A stretch of DNA of 64,000 nt from Gracilinema caldarium DSM 7334 (GTDB lineage Bacteria; Spirochaetota; Spirochaetia; Treponematales; Breznakiellaceae): the NCBI RefSeq assembly GCF_000219725.1, contig NC_015732.1, positions 1,674,001 to 1,738,000 of the forward strand, written 5' to 3'. A model generated the notes under the pieces. The model had not been told where the DNA came from and ran no database searches. It worked only from the letters and a program-made list of their open reading frames with translations. Of the stretch, positions 46,365-55,651 are shown one piece after another. Each line of letters opens with the position of its first letter. Positions within the stretch are counted from its first letter, which is position 1. The position numbers and the translations under genes were made by a program.

Positions 46365-46417
46365 CTACAAGCTCCCCTTATTAGACTAGGATAGAACCGG
46401 GACTGCGTCAAGCCGCA

Positions 46418-47308
46418 TTATTCTCTGTTAAACAGGCGTCTGATAAGGTTACCTAATCCGCCATCTTGACGAATTTCTGTTTTTTCCATACGACCCACAA
46501 TATGCTGGACACAGAGCGAAGCTTTACTCTTTGGGTCCAAAACCATAAAAGGCTTTTGGCGCAATACAGCCTGGGGAACCGCGGGGTCATCATAAATAAA
46601 ACCAAGGTAATCTACCTTGAGGTTTAAAAACTGACCGGCGATGTTGATCATCCGGTCTGCTACTTTTTTAGCCTCTGCAACCGTTTTTACCCTGTTGACC
46701 ACCAGCTTAAGACCCATATTTAAATTATCAATTTCGGTTGCAATAATTTTGATAATCCCATAGGCGTCGGTGATTGCCGTCGGTTCTGGGGTTGTAACAA
46801 TGACCGCATCATCCGCAGCAGCTACAAATGAAAGTACATTATTGGAAACACCGGCGCTGGTATCGATGATGATAATATCTGCATTGGAAAGGGTATACAG
46901 CTCATTAATGAAATTCTGCCGCTCATCTTCACTTAAATTTGCAATTTTCGAAAACCCCGACGCTCCAGCAACAATTTGTATACCATATTCCGTATCAATA
47001 AGGATATCCTTCATGGTTTTTTGCTTTCGGATCACATGATACAGATTATATTTCGGGATCATATTAAGCATCACATTAACGTTTGCAAGCCCCAGATCGG
47101 CATCCATAACGATGACCTTCTTCCCAAGTCGGGCATAAGCCAAAGCCATATTAACTGATACATTGGTCTTTCCAACCCCGCCTTTGCCGCTGGCAACGGT
47201 AATAATTCTGGTCTTTCTACTCTGTTTGTCCTTTGCAGGAGTTGTTGTCTGGGTATTATTATTTTTTGCCCTCATGAGTTCTCGTAGCTGTTCTGCCTGG
47301 TCTTCCAT
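46418..47308 (-). CDS. flhG: flagellar number regulator FlhG (MinD-like ATPase)
   Basis: 296 residues. Deviant Walker A ASGKGGVGKTNVSVN, Walker B VIVMDADLGLANVN, and a C-terminal amphipathic helix with RRLF for membrane contact. The N-terminus EDQAEQLRELM contains the DQAxxLR motif that in Bacillus inserts into FlhF and stimulates its GTPase. GGAG precedes the ATG; flhF is 12 bp upstream. Confidence 0.94.
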   Translation of the reverse strand: MEDQAEQLRELMRAKNNNTQTTTPAKDKQSRKTRIITVASGKGGVGKTNVSVNMALAYARLGKKVIVMDADLGLANVNVMLNMIPKYNLYHVIRKQKTMKDILIDTEYGIQIVAGASGFSKIANLSEDERQNFINELYTLSNADIIIIDTSAGVSNNVLSFVAAADDAVIVTTPEPTAITDAYGIIKIIATEIDNLNMGLKLVVNRVKTVAEAKKVADRMINIAGQFLNLKVDYLGFIYDDPAVPQAVLRQKPFMVLDPKSKASLCVQHIVGRMEKTEIRQDGGLGNLIRRLFNRE

Positions 47309-47319
47309 GAAAATCTCCG

Positions 47320-48537
47320 TTATAGAACGTCTCTAGTTGCGTATGCAAACTTTTCTTCTATTTTCTGACGATTAATTCTAAAACCTTCAAGGTTGATTAA
47401 AAACCGAACCGCTGTTGCCCGCTCGATGTCCTGGGGGACCTTTTGTCCATTGGTGATAAAGGATACGGTTTTTCCCCGTTCTGCCAAAGCACTGATCATA
47501 TTACCTACACGGGTAGTCTCATCAAGTTTGGTTACGATAATTGACCGGTAATTAAAAGGTTCGTATTGCTGCATGATTTCTTTAATGTCGCTGAACTTTG
47601 TAGAAGCAGCCATTGCGAGATGCACTTCAGCGGTACTGCCGCAGGCATTAAGGATCTCTTTCATTTCAGCCAGTTTCACCGCATCCCGCGGGCTTTTTCC
47701 TATGGTATCCACCAGAACAAGATCCACTTCCTGGGCATACATAGCTATGGTTTTTCTAAGGTCCTCATAGGTTTCTACACAGGACACGGGGATTTGCATG
47801 ATATTCCCATAAGTCTCAATTTGTTGTTTTGCTGCAATTCGGTAGTTATCGATAGTTATCATCCTTACCGAGAGGGGGTTCAAGCCGTTCATGCCAACAA
47901 CACCATACAGGGCAGCGAGTTTTGCAATGGTAGTGGTTTTGCCAACCCCGGTTGGTCCAACTAAGATGAGGACCCGAGGCTTCGTGTTTGAGTTCGGCTC
48001 CTGATATACATTAATGCTTTCTCCAATCCATTCAACAACCTGGCTCTGAAGTGCATCGAAATCTTCAAGGGCTTCGAGAGAAAAATCCCTCTTAATTCTA
48101 TTTTGAATTGACAATGTATAATTGTGGGAAAAATCATTTGAATAGAGCAATTCGCTAATTTTTAAAAGATTTGGGTGCTCATCGGCTGGTTTCGATTGTA
48201 TCTGTGTTGATTCAAGTTTTTCTTTAAGACTTCGGACTTCCTGTAATACGGTTTGCAGGGTAGGATCCATTTTTGGATTTGCTACGGCAAGAATTTTCCG
48301 TTTTTCCTCTTCCAAGTCTAAAGGTTTTCGCACATTTTTAAGGGGATCCGTAGCATAACGCAAGGGTTCATTACTCACAATACCGGTCATCTCGACCCCG
48401 TCCCGGGTAAATAGACCGAGGAAACCTCCAATACGAACCGTTTTTCGCATCAATATTTTAGCGTTATCCCCATACTTTTCTTTTATTTTGCGGATACATT
48501 CCGCATGGGTAGGTGCCTGTTCAGTAAAATATTCCAT
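47320..48537 (-). CDS. flhF: flagellar biosynthesis GTPase FlhF
   Basis: 405 residues. B domain (TEQAPTHAECIRKIKEKYG), then N and G domains: G1 VGPTGVGKTTTIAKLA, G3 LVLVDTIGKSPRD, G4 IIVTKLDETTRVG. An SRP-type GTPase that places the flagellar base at the pole, forming a GTP-dependent homodimer. AAGGGAA precedes the ATG. Confidence 0.95.
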   Translation of the reverse strand: MEYFTEQAPTHAECIRKIKEKYGDNAKILMRKTVRIGGFLGLFTRDGVEMTGIVSNEPLRYATDPLKNVRKPLDLEEEKRKILAVANPKMDPTLQTVLQEVRSLKEKLESTQIQSKPADEHPNLLKISELLYSNDFSHNYTLSIQNRIKRDFSLEALEDFDALQSQVVEWIGESINVYQEPNSNTKPRVLILVGPTGVGKTTTIAKLAALYGVVGMNGLNPLSVRMITIDNYRIAAKQQIETYGNIMQIPVSCVETYEDLRKTIAMYAQEVDLVLVDTIGKSPRDAVKLAEMKEILNACGSTAEVHLAMAASTKFSDIKEIMQQYEPFNYRSIIVTKLDETTRVGNMISALAERGKTVSFITNGQKVPQDIERATAVRFLINLEGFRINRQKIEEKFAYATRDVL

Positions 48538-48547
48538 ACCGTTCCCT

Positions 48548-50635
48548 TTATTCTATTCGAATTTCGCCTACCGCTTCAACGGTTATATCTGCTACAATTT
48601 CCGGAACCGACAGTACAACAAGGTCCGGAATTTCCCGTTCTGTACTGGATTTTACCAAGGGACGGCCTGCTTCAGAACAAAGTACTAGAGGAATCATGCC
48701 CTGTTCCTGCATAGCTGCTACCGATCGGGACAGTGCTTTTATCCATGCCCTCTGTAGAGCTGGTTCCAAAGCAGCAACCACGCCGCTTGAAGTCTCTACC
48801 CTGCTGTCTATAATCTTCTGCTCCAAAGACTGCTCTATAGTAAGCACCCTCAAGGTCCGTTCATCATCGGCATACTGTAGACAGATTTGCCGTGCTAAAG
48901 CCTGGCGTGCTTTCTCGGTGAGGAACTGGGTATCCTTGGTGACCGGTGCAAAGTCTGCCAGGGCTTCGAGAATGGCAACCATATTACGTATGGAAACCTG
49001 TTCTCGGAGCAGGGCTTGCAATACCTTTTGAATTTCTCCAAGAGACAACAATTTTTGTGCTTCTTCTACCACTGCAGGATACTCTTTTTTAAGGGTTTCA
49101 AGGATACCCTGGGTTTCCTGGCGGCCTAAAATTTCCGCTGCATGCCGTTTAATAATTTCCGTTAGATGGGTTGCAATGATTGATGGCGGATCCACCACGG
49201 TGTACCCTGCCCGTTCTGCTTCTTCCCGGCGATCTTCACTAATCCATAAAGCAGGGAGCCCGAAGGCGGGATCCTTTGTCTTTTCACCCGGAATTTCATC
49301 AGTCACTCCACCAGGATTTATGCAGAGAAAATATCCCATTCGGATCTTTCCGCGGCCCACATCAACCCCCTTAATTTTAAAACAATACTCAGAAGGCTCG
49401 AGCCGCATATTATCGATAATTCTGATCCTGGGGATGACCAGGCCGAGATCCAGAGCTGATTCTCTGCGAATTCGATGAACCCGCTCAAGAAGTTCTGCAC
49501 CCTTATCACGGTCTACTAGGGGAATAAGTCCATACCCTAGCTCCAATGAGAGCGGGTCTAAGGGCACCACTGGCGACATTTCTGCGCTTTCATCGGCGGG
49601 TTTTTTAGCGGCGGCAGTTTTTGTCTTTTCGGCTTCCTGCTGTTTTAATTTTCCCTGTCCAAGGCGATATGCGGTAAATCCGAGAACCAGAGCAAGGGGT
49701 ATCAGTACATACCAGGGAAAGCCCGGCATTAAGGATAGGGCTGCCAGAACAAAGGCTCCGATCCAGTATATCCGGGCATCCCGGGAAAATTGACTCGTAA
49801 CATCGGACCCAAAGGTCCCATCAGAAATAGAACGGGTAACGATGATACCTGTCGCAGTTGATACGAGAAGAGCTGGGAATTGGGAAAGGAGGCCGTCACC
49901 AATAGAAAATGTAGTATAGGTTCCCAGGGCGGCAATAATATTTTCTCCATGCAAAGAGACCCCAATGATGATCCCCCCGAGTACATTAATAACGGTGATA
50001 AAAATGCCAACTTTAACGTTGCCGGATACAAATTTGCTCGCGCCATCCATGGCACCGTAAAAATCAACTTCCCGCTGGAGCTCATTTTTCCTTCTGAAGG
50101 CTTCTTCTTCAGTGATTGCCCCTGAGTTATATTCCGCTTCGATAGCCATCTGTTTACCGGGCAATGCATCGAGGGCAAAACGGGCGGCTACTTCGGCAAC
50201 CCTGGTTGCACCTTTGGTAATGACAATGGCCTGGACTGCGATGATAACAATAAAAATAACAAATCCTATAACGAGACCTTCTGTCCCCCCACTACCGACA
50301 ACAAAGGATGAAAAGGCCTTTATCATTTTACCGTCGAATCTTGCCCCCTGGGACAAAATGAGCCTCGTGGAAGAAACATTGATTGCAAGACCAAAAACAG
50401 TAGATACCAACAGTATAGTTGGGAAAATACTGAAATCGGTTGGACGCTTGGTATATAAAACAATAAGTAAAATTAAAAGGGCTAATACAAGGTTCAGCGC
50501 CATAAGCGCATCGAGGAGCACCGTCGGCAGAGGAATGATCAACATCATGACAACGGCTACAACACCAATTGCTACAAAGAGATCACTTCTGTCCTTTAAA
50601 AAACTGTCGCTCAAAATTCTACGTGCATCGGACAT
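48548..50635 (-). CDS. flhA: flagellar export gate protein FlhA
   Basis: 695 residues. About eight membrane helices (to ~330), then the cytoplasmic FHIPEP domain with linker; FEAT such as GDGLLSQFPALLVSTATGIIV (the FHIPEP loop region), IPRIRIIDNMRLEPSEYCFK and PAIVADIT-like end VPEIVADITVEAVGEIRIE. It forms the nonameric ring that docks substrates and energises export. GAGGAA precedes ATG. Confidence 0.96.
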   Translation of the reverse strand: MSDARRILSDSFLKDRSDLFVAIGVVAVVMMLIIPLPTVLLDALMALNLVLALLILLIVLYTKRPTDFSIFPTILLVSTVFGLAINVSSTRLILSQGARFDGKMIKAFSSFVVGSGGTEGLVIGFVIFIVIIAVQAIVITKGATRVAEVAARFALDALPGKQMAIEAEYNSGAITEEEAFRRKNELQREVDFYGAMDGASKFVSGNVKVGIFITVINVLGGIIIGVSLHGENIIAALGTYTTFSIGDGLLSQFPALLVSTATGIIVTRSISDGTFGSDVTSQFSRDARIYWIGAFVLAALSLMPGFPWYVLIPLALVLGFTAYRLGQGKLKQQEAEKTKTAAAKKPADESAEMSPVVPLDPLSLELGYGLIPLVDRDKGAELLERVHRIRRESALDLGLVIPRIRIIDNMRLEPSEYCFKIKGVDVGRGKIRMGYFLCINPGGVTDEIPGEKTKDPAFGLPALWISEDRREEAERAGYTVVDPPSIIATHLTEIIKRHAAEILGRQETQGILETLKKEYPAVVEEAQKLLSLGEIQKVLQALLREQVSIRNMVAILEALADFAPVTKDTQFLTEKARQALARQICLQYADDERTLRVLTIEQSLEQKIIDSRVETSSGVVAALEPALQRAWIKALSRSVAAMQEQGMIPLVLCSEAGRPLVKSSTEREIPDLVVLSVPEIVADITVEAVGEIRIE

Positions 50636-50650
50636 GAATTAACGTTTCCT

Positions 50651-51811
50651 CTATACCGCCGATTTCCGGCGTTCTTCATTAATCTTATATACATGGGCCA
50701 GCACTGTGGCAATGGCCTGATAATAGGTTTCTGGTATTATATCCCCTATTTCCACTTCTGCGTATAGGGCCCGAGCTAAAGGTTTATTTTCTACAATAGG
50801 AACAGCATGTTCATTGGCTATGGCTTTAATCCGTTGGGCTACCTCATCAACACCCTTGGCTGTCACCATCGGTGCTGGCATGGTATCCCTATTCCACTCT
50901 AGTGCTACGGCATAATGGGTCGGGTTGGTAATGACCACATCGGCCTTAGGCACATTGGCGGCCATATTTCTGGAAAGGAGTTCCCGCATTCGTTGTCTGA
51001 GTCTGCTTTTAATGAGGGGATCCCCCTCATACATTTTTCGCTCTTCCTTTACTTCCTGTTTGGTCATTTTTAAAAATTCCATATATTGCCAGCGCTGGAA
51101 GAGATAATCGGGAATAGAAAGACCTAACAATAAGAGGGCGGCAATAAGAAGTAACTGGATGGTAAGACTGGCTATTGTCGTAAAACCGGTCCAGAGCGTA
51201 GCCGTTTGTAAACGGGCCAGTTGTGCGATTTTAGAGCTAATTATGACATAGGATACAATACCTATTATTGCAATTTTTACGATAGATTTTGCAAAATTGA
51301 ATAATCCCTCGATGGAAAATAAGGTTCGCTGAAAATACTGCCCCAGACGGGGAACAATTTTAGAAAATTTGGGAAGCAGTGGTTTGGTGGTAAAGAGAAA
51401 TCCCGTCTGAACAAGATTGGCGATAATCCCCGACAGCATAGCTACCGCAATGATGGGCAATGCAAGCCGGGCAAAATAGGTTATAAACACTACAAAAAAC
51501 ATGCCATTCAGCATGGAATCCACCTCATTAAGACGGGTAAAAAAGAAACGGAACATCTCAAGGCAGGTCTTGAACATGGAGGGGCCTAAAAAAATCAGGG
51601 TTAAGGTTGGAAGTAAAAGAACAAGTGATCCGATGAGCTCCTGACTTTTCGCAACCCGCCCCTCTTCCCGGGCTTTTCGGATTTTATATTCCGAAGGTTC
51701 TTCTGTTCTGCCTTCATCTTCTGCGGCAAACCATTGCAGATCGATGGAAAGCGCCTTTTGGAGTGACAGTTGTTCATCAAACAGCTCAGAGAAATGCTGC
51801 TGTTGTTTCAC
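50651..51811 (-). CDS. flhB: flagellar export switch protein FlhB
   Basis: 386 residues from GTG 51811, which overlaps the fliR stop as GTGA. Four membrane helices and the C-terminal autocleavage motif NPTH in VVITNPTHYAVALEW, whose cleavage switches export from hook to filament substrates. The first 35 residues precede the usual FlhB N-terminus (GRTEEPSEYKIRKAREEG). Confidence 0.96.
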   Translation of the reverse strand: MKQQQHFSELFDEQLSLQKALSIDLQWFAAEDEGRTEEPSEYKIRKAREEGRVAKSQELIGSLVLLLPTLTLIFLGPSMFKTCLEMFRFFFTRLNEVDSMLNGMFFVVFITYFARLALPIIAVAMLSGIIANLVQTGFLFTTKPLLPKFSKIVPRLGQYFQRTLFSIEGLFNFAKSIVKIAIIGIVSYVIISSKIAQLARLQTATLWTGFTTIASLTIQLLLIAALLLLGLSIPDYLFQRWQYMEFLKMTKQEVKEERKMYEGDPLIKSRLRQRMRELLSRNMAANVPKADVVITNPTHYAVALEWNRDTMPAPMVTAKGVDEVAQRIKAIANEHAVPIVENKPLARALYAEVEIGDIIPETYYQAIATVLAHVYKINEERRKSAV

Positions 51812-52596
51812 AGTTGCCTCCCCATCGATGTGATAACCCTTTCGAGTATACTAAACCCATTGTTTATCACGTAGGCAAAGGCTTCCACTAAAAATGGCAT
51901 GGTAGCCATAATAAGGATGAATGCCACAGTAATTGAAATGGGAAAACCTTCAGTCAGAAGATTCATCTGAGGAGCAGCCTTAGAAAGCAGCCCCATCGCA
52001 AGAGAAATGAGAAAGAGGGTTCCCAGTATGGGCATGGAAATAACAAGGGCATCTACAAATAGCTGGCTTAAGCCTTTGATCATAACGTTCAGAATCCCTT
52101 CTCTTGCAGTAATCAGGGTAAGCACATTGAAAGATTGGACTGAACGCTGGAAACCACCTAGGAACAGTTGCTGAAACCCGTCCACAGACAGAAATACGAG
52201 CATACCAATCAGGTTGAGGTACTGTCCCATAAGGGGGTTTTCGATCTGTGCCAGGGGGTCATAGGTTTCAGAAGCACCAAATCCCATTTGCAATGAAAAA
52301 AATTGTCCTGCCGATGAAAAAGCAGAATAAATGATAGTGAGATAAAAACCAATAATGATGCCAATAAAGGCTTCTCCGATAACCAGCAGTAAATAAGTAA
52401 GATTAAATACTTCCTGAGGAAGGTCTATAGGAGCAGCCTGAGGAAACACCATAAAGGCAGCAAAACCTGCCAAAGAAACTTTAGCTACCTGTGGAATAGC
52501 ATCGGAAGAAATAAGGGGAGCAACCTCGATCATGGCCAAGGCTCGTACTGCAATGAGTAAATAAAGCGGTGCATTTGCCAGGATCTGGTTCAACAT
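51808..52596 (-). CDS. fliR: flagellar export gate protein FliR
   Basis: 262 residues with six hydrophobic helices; family signs APLYLLIAVRALAMIEVAPL near the start and SISLAMGLLSKAAPQMNLL near the end. Closes the FliP/FliQ gate. GAGG precedes the ATG; flhB overlaps its stop. Confidence 0.95.
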   Translation of the reverse strand: MLNQILANAPLYLLIAVRALAMIEVAPLISSDAIPQVAKVSLAGFAAFMVFPQAAPIDLPQEVFNLTYLLLVIGEAFIGIIIGFYLTIIYSAFSSAGQFFSLQMGFGASETYDPLAQIENPLMGQYLNLIGMLVFLSVDGFQQLFLGGFQRSVQSFNVLTLITAREGILNVMIKGLSQLFVDALVISMPILGTLFLISLAMGLLSKAAPQMNLLTEGFPISITVAFILIMATMPFLVEAFAYVINNGFSILERVITSMGRQL

Positions 52597-52599
52597 GGA

Positions 52600-52869
52600 T
52601 TACCTCGCCATGGAAGGAATCATCTTAAATAACTGGATCGTATAATCCCCCAGCGAAGAAAACATAAAGCCACCTAAGAGGGCCAGAATAAGAAGTATCG
52701 CAAGAATTTTGGGAACAAAGGTCAGGGTTTGTTCCTGAATTGATGTCGTAGCTTGTAAAATGGCAACAATAAGACCAACAACCAGGGCTGTGACCAGGAT
52801 GGGAGCTGATAGAATAATGACCTGTAAAATTCCACCCCGCATCAGAGTGACAATATCACCAATGTCCAT
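52600..52869 (-). CDS. fliQ: flagellar export gate protein FliQ
   Basis: 89 residues, two hydrophobic hairpins with the pattern LVTALVVGLIVAILQATTSIQEQT, characteristic of FliQ. GGGAG precedes the ATG. Three bases separate it from fliR. Confidence 0.95.
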   Translation of the reverse strand: MDIGDIVTLMRGGILQVIILSAPILVTALVVGLIVAILQATTSIQEQTLTFVPKILAILLILALLGGFMFSSLGDYTIQLFKMIPSMAR

Positions 52870-52880
52870 AAGCTACTCCC

Positions 52881-53732
52881 TTAGAAAAAAGACCGCACCA
52901 GTTGTTCAGTCAAAAGCCCCCATCCATCGACTAAAACAAAAAGAATAAGCTTAAAGGGCATGGATATCATAACCGGAGGAAGCATAATCATACCCATAGA
53001 CATAAGCACACTGGCGACGACCATATCAATGATTATGAATGGTATAAACAAGAGGATACCGATTTTGAACGCTACTGTGAGTTCATTAAGAATAAAAGCA
53101 GGAATGAGTACATAGGTCGGAACATCTGCCAAAGTATTCGGTTTTGGGAGTCCTCGCATTGCCATAAAGAGCCGTATATTATTCGGGTTTCCCTGCATTT
53201 GGCGGTACATAAATAGTCGTAAAGGTTTTTCCGCCTGTGTATAGGCTTCTTCAATGCCAATTTTCCCATCCGAGAGAGGCTTGAAAGATTTTTCGTAAAC
53301 TTCCTGGAAGGTTGGCCACATGATAAAAAGGGTGAGGAAGAGAGATATTCCCAGAATCACCTGGTTGGGCGGTGCCTGCTGAAGTGAAAGGGCTCGTTTG
53401 ATAAAGTCCAGCACAATAGAAATTCTAAGAAAGCTGGTCATAAGTATTAAAAGACTTGGAGCGAGGGATAAGACCGTAAGGAGTAGTAGTAATTGTAATG
53501 AAAAGGCAACCTCTTTACCCGAATTCGGGTTCCGTATAGTCAGATCTATAAAGGGAACTACCGGTGGAGCCTGTGGAGTTGGAACCCGTACGGTACCCTG
53601 GGTTGACCGGGTAGGAAAATTTTGATTCTGGGTCCCAGTCTGGGTTCCCTGGGCAGTTTGAGCAGCGAGGGGTATAAGAGAACTAAGGAAACATAAATAT
53701 ATCAGGAGAAGGAGACGTTGCAGCCCTTTCAT
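52881..53732 (-). CDS. fliP: flagellar export gate protein FliP
   Basis: 283 residues with a signal peptide (LLLIYLCFLSSLIPLAAQ), unusual only in being long, a Gln/Thr-rich segment, then the FliP core: LIRTMTSFLRISIVLDFIKR-like strand at LMTSFLRISIVLDFIKRALS, PPNQVILGISLFLTLFIMWP, and RLFMAMRGLPKPNT. The long open frame further upstream is inside fliO, so ATG 53732, one base after the fliO stop, is used. Confidence 0.94.
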   Translation of the reverse strand: MKGLQRLLLLIYLCFLSSLIPLAAQTAQGTQTGTQNQNFPTRSTQGTVRVPTPQAPPVVPFIDLTIRNPNSGKEVAFSLQLLLLLTVLSLAPSLLILMTSFLRISIVLDFIKRALSLQQAPPNQVILGISLFLTLFIMWPTFQEVYEKSFKPLSDGKIGIEEAYTQAEKPLRLFMYRQMQGNPNNIRLFMAMRGLPKPNTLADVPTYVLIPAFILNELTVAFKIGILLFIPFIIIDMVVASVLMSMGMIMLPPVMISMPFKLILFVLVDGWGLLTEQLVRSFF

Positions 53733-53733
53733 C

Positions 53734-54366
53734 CTACAGCCCCCGAAGCCGTTCACGCTGTTTTTTGAGCCGTTCTGCATGTATATTGACAGGGCTCTGT
53801 AGATTTTGATTATCTGAATGGGACTGAGGTATAAAACGACGTAATATCGATGTAAAGTCGTGTTGTGATTTCCCGGTCTCAGCCAGTTTTTTGGATTCAT
53901 CAAGAAACATGGCATCCAGGGTTTCCTTGTCGGTAATTTCCGCTATAGGTTGAACAGATCCATCGGAAGAGCCTACAAGCCATGCTTTCGTACCAACGGC
54001 AACGATATGAATATATCGGTTAGATCCTAGATGGGTGCTTGCGAGTACCCTAAGGTAAGGGTCTCGCAGTTCAGCAGGTCTGGCAAGTTTCTTAAGCCAG
54101 AATACGATACCATAAATAGCGGCAACAGAAAGACCCAATACCAGGACAAGACGGAACACTGTCCAAAAGGTAATTCCACTCTGGGCTCGAACAGTGTCTG
54201 TTCCTGCTGTTTCACCAATCTGTAACGCCCCCTCATCGGTACCATTGGGAGCCTGAGCCGATTGAACAACCTGAGACCCATTTTGAGATGTTGTCTGACT
54301 AAAAAGCAAAGTACTGCCCGAAAACGCCACCAACATGGCGAGGGCATAGATGCGAAGCCTGTTCAG
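53734..54366 (-). CDS. fliO: flagellar export assembly protein FliO (likely CTG start)
   Basis: About 210 residues. Signal peptide or membrane anchor, one core helix (FWTVFRLVLVLGLSVAAIYGIVFWLKKLARP) and the cytoplasmic FliO fold (LRVLASTHLGSNRYIHIVAVGTKAWLVGSS). ATG 54336 lacks any ribosome site. Upstream in frame a GGGAGGGG is 4-6 nt before CTG 54366, and starting there adds NRLRIYALA, a charged and hydrophobic head that completes the signal. The next in-frame upstream codon of interest is a stop at 54394. CTG is therefore the better supported start. Confidence 0.85.
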   Translation of the reverse strand: MNRLRIYALAMLVAFSGSTLLFSQTTSQNGSQVVQSAQAPNGTDEGALQIGETAGTDTVRAQSGITFWTVFRLVLVLGLSVAAIYGIVFWLKKLARPAELRDPYLRVLASTHLGSNRYIHIVAVGTKAWLVGSSDGSVQPIAEITDKETLDAMFLDESKKLAETGKSQHDFTSILRRFIPQSHSDNQNLQSPVNIHAERLKKQRERLRGL

Positions 54367-54409
54367 TTTTCCCCTCCCAGGGAACGAGCGTCCCTACTTC
54401 GCGTTTATT

Positions 54410-55651
54410 TTACCCCATATCGGACATTCTTTCCATAGGTGAAACAATTTCAGTTACACGAACTCCGAAGTTTTCATCGATAACGACAACTTCGCCTTTG
54501 GCAATAAGTTTGTGGTTCACCAGTATATCTACCGGTTCACCGGCCAATTTATCCAATTCAATGATGGTACCTTCTCCCATCCCCAGGATTTCTTTAATCA
54601 GTTTTTTTGTTCTACCCAGCTCTACGGTCATTTCCATGTACACATCCATGATAAGACCGATATTTCCCTGTTCAGCAGATGAGGCTTGAGGAACCAGACT
54701 GGGAAATTGAACAGGCTGCACATTTGTGGCAGAAGCACCCATACCATATCCGCCAAAGGCTTGCGGTGACTGACCCATCGGAGGGAATCCTGCCATTCCA
54801 CCCATAGGAGAACCCCCCATAACTCCACCAAAGGGCATACCACCCATTGCGGCTCCACCCATGGCCATGCCACCCATCGACTGTGGAGCTTGCGTACCCG
54901 GCATACTCATTTGGCCCATAGCAGGTCCCGCACCAAAACCACCCATGGCAGAGTTCCCTATACCAGCCATAGGTTGAGTCCCGGTGGACTTACCAACAGC
55001 ACCACCACTTAATGCTGCAGCTATATCCTGTACTACTGAAGCACCATAGACTTCCCATATCGGAAGATTTGTGCCATCACCAAGACTCAGTTGATAGGTT
55101 ACCCGTGCAAAATCGCCATTTGGAAGAGCAACCACCGCTTTAGGTACATAGGTGGCTTCGGGGGATACGGATGCAATCGACTTATTACCCGTTTTTTCCG
55201 TTAGGGTAGTAATTTGTGTTCCTGTTAATTGTGAAATGATCTCGCTGATTACCGATAAGGCCATATCATCCAGTTCGATATTATCTTCTTTGTTCATCAA
55301 ACTGGCAATTTTCTTAGCACCTTCTTCAGAAAGCACAAAAAGATGTTCCCCAGGGAAACCGGAGCTGAAATCGGCTTTTATCGCTACAACCATATCAGGG
55401 ACTTTCTGCAGAAAGGATTCCCGGTTTACTCCATCAACCTGGGTAAGCTGCATGGTGACAGTGGTCCCTGTCATCATAGAAAGGTTAGAGGATTGGGTTT
55501 GCACCGTAGCGACCAGGTACTCCTGTAACAGAGCTTTACTCTGCTCACTGATACCACCACCAGAACCTGGGGTAGGCATACCAAGACTTGAGGAATCTAC
55601 TCCGGCCAAGAGAGCATCTATTTCATCCTGGGAAAGGGCGCCATCGCTCAT
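54410..55651 (-). CDS. fliY: flagellar switch protein FliY
   Basis: 413 residues. N-terminal CheY-P-binding peptide (LSQDEIDALLAGVD), CheC-like domain (about 30-195), a Gly/Met/Pro-rich linker (about 215-305, with repeated GGM and MGG) and a C-terminal SpoA domain (VELGRTKKLIKEILGMGEGTI; DEN-type GVRVTEIVSP). The CheC phosphatase motif Ser/Asp-x3-Glu-x2-Asn is degenerate in both halves (Q in place of E; S in place of N). It forms the C-ring with FliM. The start overlaps the fliM stop by 4 bp. Confidence 0.93.
   Translation of the reverse strand: MSDGALSQDEIDALLAGVDSSSLGMPTPGSGGGISEQSKALLQEYLVATVQTQSSNLSMMTGTTVTMQLTQVDGVNRESFLQKVPDMVVAIKADFSSGFPGEHLFVLSEEGAKKIASLMNKEDNIELDDMALSVISEIISQLTGTQITTLTEKTGNKSIASVSPEATYVPKAVVALPNGDFARVTYQLSLGDGTNLPIWEVYGASVVQDIAAALSGGAVGKSTGTQPMAGIGNSAMGGFGAGPAMGQMSMPGTQAPQSMGGMAMGGAAMGGMPFGGVMGGSPMGGMAGFPPMGQSPQAFGGYGMGASATNVQPVQFPSLVPQASSAEQGNIGLIMDVYMEMTVELGRTKKLIKEILGMGEGTIIELDKLAGEPVDILVNHKLIAKGEVVVIDENFGVRVTEIVSPMERMSDMG

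Noticed and set aside
53733-53915. Upstream extension of fliP (61 codons)
   Set aside because: It lies inside fliO in another frame and lacks signal-like sequence; ATG 53732 starts a good signal peptide.
54750-54970. Repetitive DNA that looks like a short tandem array
   Set aside because: It encodes the Gly/Met-rich linker of FliY in frame; there are no equal-length spacers, so it is not CRISPR.
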